DNA of 64,000 nt, from assembly GCA_964487725.1 (NCBI GenBank), contig CAZASF010000004.1, positions 41,740 to 105,739 on the forward strand, in the 5' to 3' direction. The notes under the pieces are model-generated. The model was given only the letters and a program-made list of their open reading frames with translations. It did no database searches and was not told the origin of the DNA. Origin of the DNA: Paramuribaculum sp964487725 (lineage in GTDB: Bacteria > Bacteroidota > Bacteroidia > Bacteroidales > Muribaculaceae). The translations under genes were made by a program, and so were the position numbers. This document shows positions 44,497 through 52,021 of the stretch, one piece after another; within the stretch, counting starts at the first letter, position 1, and each line of letters begins with the position of its first letter.

Positions 44497-45555
44497 ATGC
44501 GCAATATTATCTTGTTATTTTGCAGCGTCCTGCTTTTTACAGGCTGCATGGAATGGGACTATGGTGACTCCTCGGAAGAATTTGACGCAACAGGTAGCGG
44601 ACTGTTTATCCTGAATGAAGGAAATTTCCAATATGGCAATGCTACCCTTTCATATTATGATCCTGCTACGAATGAGGTTCAGAACGAAGTTTTTTACCGT
44701 GCCAATGGCATGAGGCTCGGGGATGTGGCACAGTCAATGACCATATATAATAATCTGGGATGGATTGTGGTCAACAATTCCCATGTGATTTTTGCTATTG
44801 ACCTGACAACGTTTAAGGAGAAGGGTCGCATTGAGGACCTTACGTCCCCTCGCTATATTCATTTTATCAATGACGAGAAGGCTTACGTGACCCAGCTGTG
44901 GGACAACCGTATCTTTATAGTCAACCCGAAGACTTACGAAATCACCGGTTACATACAAGTGCCTGATATGACAATGGAAAGCGGCTCCACGGAGCAGATG
45001 GTGCAATACGGCAAATACGTGTTCTGCAACTGCTGGAGCTATCAGAACCGGATATTGAAGATTGATACCGAGACGGATGCCATAGTGGGTCAGTTGACGG
45101 TTGGCATCCAGCCCACATCATTGGCTCTTGACTGCTATGGAAAGATATGGACGGTGACCGATGGTGGCTACGAGGGAAGTCCTTACGGCTATGAGGCCCC
45201 ATCGCTGTATCGCATAGATGCCGAGACGTTCACCATTGAGAAGCAGTTCAAATTCTCGCTTGGCGATGCTCCGAGCGAGATACAGATTAATGGAGAACGC
45301 GATAAGATTTTCTGGATCAACGATGATATATGGGCCATGGATGTGACGGCAACACGAGTCCCTGTGCGGCCGTTCATTGATTCGCGCAATACGATTTACT
45401 ACGGGTTGACGGTCAATCCCACGAACGGCGATGTCTACGTGGCCGATGCCATCGATTATCAGCAGCAAGGTATGATCTACAGATATAACTCTGACGGCGA
45501 ACTGATTGATAATTTCTACGTCGGCATTATTCCGGGTGCCTATTGTTGGAAGTAA
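44497..45555 (+). CDS. btuG: BtuG-like cobamide-binding beta-propeller lipoprotein
   Basis: 352 residues. Lipoprotein signal with cysteine in LFTGCMEWD. The rest is a YncE-like seven-bladed propeller (DUF5074 type) with blades such as GWIVVNNSHVIFAIDLTTFKE, AYVTQLWDNRIFIVNPKTYEITGYI and NRILKIDTETDAIVGQLTVG. BtuG of Bacteroides is a surface lipoprotein that binds B12 very tightly and sits as a lid on BtuB. Here it directly precedes btuB in a riboswitch-led operon, which supports the assignment strongly. Confidence 0.88.
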   Translation: MRNIILLFCSVLLFTGCMEWDYGDSSEEFDATGSGLFILNEGNFQYGNATLSYYDPATNEVQNEVFYRANGMRLGDVAQSMTIYNNLGWIVVNNSHVIFAIDLTTFKEKGRIEDLTSPRYIHFINDEKAYVTQLWDNRIFIVNPKTYEITGYIQVPDMTMESGSTEQMVQYGKYVFCNCWSYQNRILKIDTETDAIVGQLTVGIQPTSLALDCYGKIWTVTDGGYEGSPYGYEAPSLYRIDAETFTIEKQFKFSLGDAPSEIQINGERDKIFWINDDIWAMDVTATRVPVRPFIDSRNTIYYGLTVNPTNGDVYVADAIDYQQQGMIYRYNSDGELIDNFYVGIIPGAYCWK

Positions 45556-45560
45556 ATTCG

Positions 45561-45683
45561 ATGCACGATTCACGATTAAAATTCAGATTATTTAAACCCA
45601 GCCAAAAGAAATCATTATGCTTCATCAATCAATAGCTCGAACATTAATTTTATTATGCATCGTGCATTGTGCATCGTGCATTG
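45561..45683 (+). repeat. 14-bp tandem duplication at the btuB start with upstream complementary segment
   Basis: TGCATCGTGCATTG occurs twice in direct tandem (45656-45669 and 45670-45683), itself made of 7-base TGCATYG units, inside the btuB signal-peptide codons. ATGCACGAT at 45561-45569, before the start codon, is the exact complement of ATCGTGCAT in each unit (for example 45659-45667), so the mRNA could fold across the start. Confidence 0.75.
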
Positions 45684-47674
45684 ATTCCGCGGCACAGAAT
45701 GTTTCAACACGGGTACACAAGCTCGGTAACGTTGTGGTCACCGGGAAGAGACCTATGAAAGAGATCGGAGTACAGAAAACAACGTTTGACTCACTTGCTC
45801 TGAAGGAAAATATTGCACTGTCAATGGCCGATATACTCACATTCAATTCATCCGTGTTCGTGAAGAGCTACGGACGCGCCACGCTTTCAACCGTAGCATT
45901 TCGCGGTACTTCGCCGAGTCATACACAAGTGACATGGAACGGCATGCGCATCAACAATCCCATGCTCGGCATGACTGACTTCTCTACAATCCCGTCATAC
46001 TTCATAGACCAGGCGTCGCTGCTCCACGGAACATCCTCGGTAACCGAAACCGGTGGCGGTTTGGGCGGCCTTGTGAAATTAGGCACTCTGCCTGATGTGC
46101 CGGAAGGGTTCAACGTACAGTATGTGCAAGGCATAGGTTCGTTCAGCACGTTTGATGAGTTTGCGCGCATAACCTACGGCGACGATCACTGGACATCGTC
46201 CACGCGTGCGGTGTATTCATCGTCACCAAATGATTACAAGTATATCAATCATGACAAAAAAGTCAACATTTATGACGATGACCATAACATCATAGGTCAA
46301 TATTATCCTAAGGAGAGAAACAGGTCAGGCTCATTCAAGGATTTGCATCTGCTTCAGGAGGTCTATTACAACACTCTGAAAGGAGACCGCTTCGGGCTTA
46401 ACGCGTGGTTCATAAACTCCAACCGTGAACTGCCAATGCTCACCACTGACTATGGCTCTGAACGGGCATTTGAGAACCGTCAGCGCGAGAACACGTTCCG
46501 CAGCGTGCTCTCGTGGGACCACAACCGCAGCAATTGGAAAGCCGGAGTCAAAGGGGGATATATCCACACGTGGATGGCCTACGACTACCGGCGCGAAATA
46601 GCCGAGAACAACTGGTCGTCCATGACGCGATCACGGAGCAGGGTCAACACTTTTTACGGACAGGTTGACGGCGAGTATACACCCAATAAGAAATGGTATT
46701 TTACAGCCAACGTGTCGGCTCACCAACATTTTGTCAAGAGTGAGGACAAGAATATAATCCTTCAGGACGGCGACAAAGCAATTGTGGGCTATGACAAGGG
46801 TCGAATAGAACTTTCCGGGTCAGCCTCGGCCAAATGGCAGCCGATTGACCGCCTTGGAATGTCGGTTGTGCTTCGCGAGGATATGTACGGCGAGGAGTGG
46901 GCTCCTGTCATACCGGCATTTTTCATTGACGGAATCTTGTCGCGCAAGGGTAATGTCATGTTGAAGGCCTCAGTGTCGCGTAACTACCGTTTCCCTACGC
47001 TAAACGACCTTTACTTCCTGCCGGGCGGCAATCCTGACCTTAAAAATGAACATGGGTTCAGCTACGATGCCGGGGTGAGCTTCGATACCGGAAAACCTGA
47101 TGTGTTTTCGCTCGGAGGAAGTGCCACCTGGTTTGACTCATATATTGATGATTGGATAATATGGCTTCCGACAACAAAGGGCTTCTTTTCTCCGCGAAAT
47201 GTAAAGAAAGTCCACGCATACGGCGTAGAGCTTAAGGGTAATCTCTCGGTTGCGCCGGCAAAAAATTGGCTGATAGACCTTAACGGTTCATATTCGTGGA
47301 CTCCGTCAATAAATGAGGGAGAAAAGATGTCGGACGCTGACCAATCGGTAGGGAAGCAGCTTCCGTATGTGCCAAAGCATTCCGCTTCGGTTACCGGACG
47401 GCTGTCATGGAAAACGTGGAGCTTCCTCTATAAATGGGCTTACTATTCGGAGCGATTCACCATGTCGAGCAACGACTATACGCTCACCGGCCATCTGCCG
47501 AGCTACTACATGAGCAATGTGTCACTTGAAAAAGGTCTTTACTTCAAGCCGGCCAATGTTCAGCTGAAGTTAGCGGTCAACAACCTTTTCAACGAGGATT
47601 ATCTTTCGGTTCTTTCACGTCCTATGCCCGGCATAAACTTTGAGTTTTTCATTGGAATAACGCCTAAATGGTAA
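45617..47674 (+). CDS. btuB: TonB-dependent cobalamin receptor BtuB
   Basis: 685-residue outer-membrane receptor. Signal peptide about 1-27, then a TonB-box-like NVVVTGK, a plug domain (about 40-155; SVFVKSYGRATLSTVAFRGTSPSHTQVTWNGMRINNPM, GTSSVTETGGGLGGLV) and a 22-strand barrel ending in a terminal strand (GINFEFFIGITPKW). It should carry cobamides into the periplasm using TonB energy, handed over by the BtuG lipoprotein. The signal peptide codons contain a 14-base tandem duplication. Confidence 0.92.
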   Translation: MLHQSIARTLILLCIVHCASCIDSAAQNVSTRVHKLGNVVVTGKRPMKEIGVQKTTFDSLALKENIALSMADILTFNSSVFVKSYGRATLSTVAFRGTSPSHTQVTWNGMRINNPMLGMTDFSTIPSYFIDQASLLHGTSSVTETGGGLGGLVKLGTLPDVPEGFNVQYVQGIGSFSTFDEFARITYGDDHWTSSTRAVYSSSPNDYKYINHDKKVNIYDDDHNIIGQYYPKERNRSGSFKDLHLLQEVYYNTLKGDRFGLNAWFINSNRELPMLTTDYGSERAFENRQRENTFRSVLSWDHNRSNWKAGVKGGYIHTWMAYDYRREIAENNWSSMTRSRSRVNTFYGQVDGEYTPNKKWYFTANVSAHQHFVKSEDKNIILQDGDKAIVGYDKGRIELSGSASAKWQPIDRLGMSVVLREDMYGEEWAPVIPAFFIDGILSRKGNVMLKASVSRNYRFPTLNDLYFLPGGNPDLKNEHGFSYDAGVSFDTGKPDVFSLGGSATWFDSYIDDWIIWLPTTKGFFSPRNVKKVHAYGVELKGNLSVAPAKNWLIDLNGSYSWTPSINEGEKMSDADQSVGKQLPYVPKHSASVTGRLSWKTWSFLYKWAYYSERFTMSSNDYTLTGHLPSYYMSNVSLEKGLYFKPANVQLKLAVNNLFNEDYLSVLSRPMPGINFEFFIGITPKW

Positions 47675-47678
47675 AGAT

Positions 47679-48830
47679 ATGAAATTCATCGAAACGCTGA
47701 CATATTCGCTGGTCTTATTAGCTGTTGCAACGCTGATGCCGTCGTGTGGCGACAGCAAGGCATCAAAACTGAACGATTACAACGAACCGGTTTACACTCC
47801 GGAGTACACATCCGATTTCAGGATAGATGGAGCCGAGGGGCGCGAAAGTGTGATGATAACGGTCAGCAACCCGTGGCAGGGCGCCGACAGCGTGAAGTAT
47901 CAGCTGTTCATATCCCGGAGTGGGGAATCTGCTCCTGATGGGTTTGCGGGGCAAGCGTTGGACGGAGAAGCGAAGCGAATTGTTGCCATGTCGTCGACCC
48001 ACATCGCTATGCTCGATGCTATAGGTGAGGCCGGACGTATAGTGGGAGTGTCGGGCCTTGACTATATATCCAACCCTAATATTCAATCGCGGCGCGACAG
48101 AGTGGCCGATGTAGGCTACGAGGGAAATATCAACTATGAACTACTGCTTTCGCTCGAACCTGACATGGTGTTGCTCTACGGTGTGAACGGGGCAAGTTCA
48201 ATGGAGCCAAAACTCAAGGAGCTTGGCATACCGTTCATGTACGTCGGTGACTATCTTGAGGAATCACCGCTGGGTAAGGCCGAGTGGCTTGTAGCTTTGT
48301 CAGAGGTTGTTTGCAAGCGCGAGGACGGAGAAAAGGTATTTGCGGAGATTCCGGCGAGATACAATGCTATTAAGGAGAAGGTTGCGAATAGTGTGACAGA
48401 TGCACCTACCGTTATGCTGAACACTCCCTACGGCGACTCATGGTTCATGCCTTCAACGGAGAGTTTTGTGGCTCAGCTGGTCAGAGATGCCGGGGGCGAT
48501 TATATCTACAAGAAAAACACCGGCAACACATCTATGCCCATTGACCTTGAGGAAGCCTACAAACTGACATCTGAGGCCGATATGTGGCTAAATGTCGGCA
48601 TGGCCAACAGTCTTGCCGAACTGAGGACAATGTGTCCGAAATTCACCGATACGCATTGCTTCAGGAGCGGAAATGTGTATAACAACAATCTCCGAACCAA
48701 CGCCGCCGGGGGTAATGATTATTTTGAATCGGGAGTGGTGAAGCCGGATGTGGTTTTGCGTGATATGGTAAAAATATTTCATCCCGAACTCATAGAAGAG
48801 GATTTCGTATATTACCAACAATTGAAATAA
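47679..48830 (+). CDS. btuF: Cobamide ABC transporter substrate-binding lipoprotein
   Basis: 383 residues. Lipoprotein signal (cysteine in LMPSCGDS), about 70 residues of N-terminal extension, then a class III periplasmic binding fold (RIVAMSSTHIAMLDAIGEAGRIVGVSGLDYI; LLLSLEPDMVLLYGVNG; DAPTVMLNTPYGDSWFMPS). It passes cobamide to the permease. It is four bases after btuB and one base before btuC. The long extension with a SVMITVSNPWQGADSVKYQLFI strand pattern is usual in Bacteroidetes members. Confidence 0.9.
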   Translation: MKFIETLTYSLVLLAVATLMPSCGDSKASKLNDYNEPVYTPEYTSDFRIDGAEGRESVMITVSNPWQGADSVKYQLFISRSGESAPDGFAGQALDGEAKRIVAMSSTHIAMLDAIGEAGRIVGVSGLDYISNPNIQSRRDRVADVGYEGNINYELLLSLEPDMVLLYGVNGASSMEPKLKELGIPFMYVGDYLEESPLGKAEWLVALSEVVCKREDGEKVFAEIPARYNAIKEKVANSVTDAPTVMLNTPYGDSWFMPSTESFVAQLVRDAGGDYIYKKNTGNTSMPIDLEEAYKLTSEADMWLNVGMANSLAELRTMCPKFTDTHCFRSGNVYNNNLRTNAAGGNDYFESGVVKPDVVLRDMVKIFHPELIEEDFVYYQQLK

Positions 48831-48831
48831 G

Positions 48832-49815
48832 ATGCGCTCACGCTCTTCCATATTATTTGTTGCACTTGCTGCGTTAACCGTGTTTTTGTTCATGGTGGAT
48901 TTGTCCGTTGGAGCCATCTCAGTCCCTCTGGCTGACGTTTGGGGCGCACTGACGGGAGGCGACTGCAACCCGACAACGGCAAAAATCATACTGAACATCC
49001 GGTTGATAAAGGCGGTGGTTGCGCTGTTTGCCGGTGCCGCATTGTCGGTGAGCGGCTTGCAGATGCAGACGTTGTTTCGCAATCCTCTTGCCGGTCCATA
49101 CGTGCTCGGTATCAGTTCAGGTGCGAGTCTCGGAGTGGCGTTGGTTGTACTTGCCGGCGTGAGTTTCCCGTTGGGAATAGCCGGCGCGGCATGGGCGGGG
49201 GCAGCCGCTGTGCTGATGATTATAGCCGGAGTAGGTCATAGGATAAAGGATATCATGGTTATACTGATTCTCGGCATGATGTTTTCATCGGGAGTTGGTG
49301 CAGTGGTGCAGATTCTCCAATATCTCAGCAAGGATGAATCGCTCAAGGCTTTTGTAATATGGACAATGGGTTCGCTCGGCGATGTCACCGCGCAGCAACT
49401 TTGGATTATCATTCTTTCGGTAGTCATCGGGTTGCTCTTAGCTGTGCTTACAATCAAACCGCTTAATCTGCTCCTTTTCGGAGAGGAATATGCCGTGACA
49501 ATGGGCCTTGACATCAGACGTAGTCGCGCCATGCTGTTTATATCCACAACGCTTCTTGCCGGAACAGTGACAGCCTTTTGCGGGCCGATAGGATTCATAG
49601 GACTGGCAATGCCGCATGTCACAAGGATGATGTTCGGCGACAGTGACCACCGGATACTTGTCCCCGGCACAATGCTTACGGGCGCTTCGGTGCTCCTGTT
49701 GTGTGACCTTATATCCAAGATGTTTACAGTGCCCATAAATGCGATAACGGCGCTGTTGGGCATACCGGTTGTGATATGGATAGTGCTTCGCAACAAATCA
49801 ATTACTGCAAGATGA
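48832..49815 (+). CDS. btuC: Cobamide ABC transporter permease (FecCD family)
   Basis: 327-residue inner-membrane permease. LKMQTLFRNPLAGPYVLGIS-like segment (GLQMQTLFRNPLAGPYVLGI), GPIGFIGLAMPHVTRMMFG and the C-terminal ITALLGIPVVIWIVLR are FecCD signatures; about ten helices. It forms a dimer with two ATPase subunits. Its stop overlaps the ATPase start by four bases. Confidence 0.95.
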   Translation: MRSRSSILFVALAALTVFLFMVDLSVGAISVPLADVWGALTGGDCNPTTAKIILNIRLIKAVVALFAGAALSVSGLQMQTLFRNPLAGPYVLGISSGASLGVALVVLAGVSFPLGIAGAAWAGAAAVLMIIAGVGHRIKDIMVILILGMMFSSGVGAVVQILQYLSKDESLKAFVIWTMGSLGDVTAQQLWIIILSVVIGLLLAVLTIKPLNLLLFGEEYAVTMGLDIRRSRAMLFISTTLLAGTVTAFCGPIGFIGLAMPHVTRMMFGDSDHRILVPGTMLTGASVLLLCDLISKMFTVPINAITALLGIPVVIWIVLRNKSITAR

Positions 49816-50567
49816 TTCAACTGAAAAATTTCTCAATAGGTTACGGCGAGCGGTGGCTGCTGAAAGATGTCAATGTCAGTATTGACAACGGAAAGCTTAC
49901 TGCCCTTATCGGACGAAACGGTTCGGGCAAATCCACGCTGCTGAGAGCCATTGCCGGGCTGAATGTTCATTACTCCGGAGAAATATTGCTCAACGGAAAC
50001 ACGCTTACGGGTCTGACACCCGAGCTTCTTGCCAAAAATCTTGCGTTTGTGTCAACAGAGCGTATCAGGATTCCGAATCTCCGATGCCGCGACGTTGTCG
50101 CCATAGGACGTGCCCCATACACCAACTGGATTGGTAGATTGCAAAAAGAAGATGTTGAGATAGTCAATAGTGCGCTGAGGTCGGTAGGCATGTCGGGCTA
50201 CGCTGACAAGACAATGGACAAGATGAGCGATGGCGAATGTCAGCGCGTGATGATTGCTCGCGCATTGGCCCAGTCGACCCCCATAATCATACTTGACGAA
50301 CCGACATCGTTCCTTGATTTACCTAACCGCTACGAATTGTGTTCGTTGCTTGCCGAGCCTGCTCACACAGAGGGCAAGTGCATAATGTTCTCTACACATG
50401 AACTTGACATTGCGCTGTCAGTATGCGACAGCATAGCCTTGATTGATACTCCACACCTGCACTGCCTATCTGCCGATAAAATGCGTACGAGCGGACTTAT
50501 TGACCGCCTTTTTCAGAACGATAACATGACTTTTGATGCCTCCACATCAACAATACGCATGAAATGA
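49812..50567 (+). CDS. btuD: Cobamide ABC transporter ATP-binding protein
   Basis: About 251 residues from the ATG overlapping the btuC stop (ATGA); an ATG 36 bases earlier in the frame would put 12 extra residues before the family start. Walker A GRNGSGKST (34-42), Walker B IIILDEP, and a signature MSDGECQRV, in which the usual LSGGQ is altered at two places (Met for Leu, Asp for the first Gly). ABC transporters of the FecCD class often read MSDGE, so it should be active. Confidence 0.95.
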   Translation: MIQLKNFSIGYGERWLLKDVNVSIDNGKLTALIGRNGSGKSTLLRAIAGLNVHYSGEILLNGNTLTGLTPELLAKNLAFVSTERIRIPNLRCRDVVAIGRAPYTNWIGRLQKEDVEIVNSALRSVGMSGYADKTMDKMSDGECQRVMIARALAQSTPIIILDEPTSFLDLPNRYELCSLLAEPAHTEGKCIMFSTHELDIALSVCDSIALIDTPHLHCLSADKMRTSGLIDRLFQNDNMTFDASTSTIRMK

Positions 50568-51136
50568 CTCCAAACAATGTAGAGAATTTTACCGCCAATA
50601 TACGCGTTGATGAATATATGGCCCGATTCCGTGATGAGAATCGCTTCATCGAGATGTGTAAAAAGTGTCCCAATTACGGTAACAGCTGGGGATGTCCGCC
50701 ATTTGACTTTGACACAACGGAATTTTTGCGCAAATACAGATATGCGCATCTTATGGCTACAAAACTGACTCTGCCCCAGGAGGATATTCCGTCCGGACAG
50801 AGTCAGGAAATTATACGCCCCGAAAGGCTGCGGATTGAAAGGGAACTCCTTGGTATGGAGCAACAATATGGGGGCAGGGCGTTTGCTTATATTGGTAAAT
50901 GTCTGCACTGCAAGGATGCCGCGTGTACGCGCCGTTGCAACAAACCGTGCCTGCACCCCGACAAGGTACGCCCATCGCTTGAAGCATTCGGGTTTGATAT
51001 AGGCAAGACCTTGTCGGAACTCTTCGGAATAAAACTACTGTGGGGTAAGGACGGCAAACTGCCTGAATACCTTGTCCTCGTAAGCGGATTTTTCCACAAT
51101 TCGGAATCCTTCCCCGGTGGCGCCGATGCGCCGTAG
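50564..51136 (+). CDS. DUF2284-like cysteine-rich metal-binding protein, last gene of the B12 operon
   Basis: 190 residues, no signal peptide, so cytoplasmic. Two cysteine clusters: CKKCPNYGNSWGCPPFDFD near residue 30, and CLHCKDAACTRRCNKPCLHP near residue 110, giving nine cysteines of the kind that hold an iron-sulfur cluster or another metal. It overlaps btuD by four bases, so it is translationally coupled to the importer. A role on imported corrinoid, such as reduction or decyanation, is a hypothesis from context only. Confidence 0.85.
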   Translation: MTPNNVENFTANIRVDEYMARFRDENRFIEMCKKCPNYGNSWGCPPFDFDTTEFLRKYRYAHLMATKLTLPQEDIPSGQSQEIIRPERLRIERELLGMEQQYGGRAFAYIGKCLHCKDAACTRRCNKPCLHPDKVRPSLEAFGFDIGKTLSELFGIKLLWGKDGKLPEYLVLVSGFFHNSESFPGGADAP

Positions 51137-51140
51137 AGAA

Positions 51141-52013
51141 TCAATAATCTGACTCTATAGCGTGGCTTTCTTTGACGAATTTAATAGGAGTTGAACTTTT
51201 TTTCTTAGGCACGCCTACGGCCTCAGTGCGAACTTTGACACCGCCGCCATATTTGGCGTTTAGCAGCGCTGAGCGGTTATTGATGCCCCACTCCTCTTGT
51301 TCAAGCGCTTTTTTACGTTCAACCTTGCCGTATTCGGCGGTCTTGTACATGGGCGGTATCGGTTCATCGGTAGCCTCTATGCCGGTAGCCTCGAATTTGA
51401 ATGGAGTGCCGGGCGTTTCGGCAAGAAGAATCAATCCGGGGAGTCCGCGCAATTTCCAGGGTCCATCCTGAACAGGTATTTCTGGCGTGAACCATGCTTT
51501 CCAGTGACGTCCGTGATAATCCGCTTCACCTAAGATACATTCATAGCCCAATACGTTTTTAGTTGAATCCTCAACTACGGTCCATGTCAGTTCATCGAAA
51601 GGTTCGGTGTAGACGCCTGATTCCAGCGCCCATTCATCATAGACTGTCACCGTTGCCTCCGGGTTGTTCTTTACCACATAAAGTTTCACGCTCTTCTGCG
51701 GCGCGTTGCCATTGTTCTTGTTCACGGTTATCGAGCCGTCGGGATTCTGGGTCACCCATGCCTTCATCTGGATTTCCCGCAGTTGTTTTTCGCCTTCGGG
51801 TGTAGATGTAAGGGAGTCGACATACTGGCTCATTTCGTTGAAGTATTTTGACCCATCCGGACCTGCGAGTAAGAGCATGGTTTTGGTTGATGGTTTGTCC
51901 GGATCGTGCCACACCGGTGCTGTGGCTTTGTACTGCACTTTTACCTGAGCGTTCTGTCCTACTGCAATAAGAGCAGGCAGGCACAGGAGCAATGTTGAGA
52001 TGATTTTTTTCAT
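51141..52013 (-). CDS. GLPGLI-family exported protein
   Basis: 290 residues with signal peptide (MKKIISTLLLCLPALIAVG). The signature PWKLRGLPGLILLAETPG gives the family its name. The family is common in Bacteroidetes and often encoded just after a TonB-like outer-membrane barrel protein, as here (eight bases downstream of the gene at 52022-54619). Function unknown. It converges on DUF2284 with four bases between stops. Confidence 0.93.
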   Translation of the reverse strand: MKKIISTLLLCLPALIAVGQNAQVKVQYKATAPVWHDPDKPSTKTMLLLAGPDGSKYFNEMSQYVDSLTSTPEGEKQLREIQMKAWVTQNPDGSITVNKNNGNAPQKSVKLYVVKNNPEATVTVYDEWALESGVYTEPFDELTWTVVEDSTKNVLGYECILGEADYHGRHWKAWFTPEIPVQDGPWKLRGLPGLILLAETPGTPFKFEATGIEATDEPIPPMYKTAEYGKVERKKALEQEEWGINNRSALLNAKYGGGVKVRTEAVGVPKKKSSTPIKFVKESHAIESDY

Positions 52014-52021
52014 GATAAATG

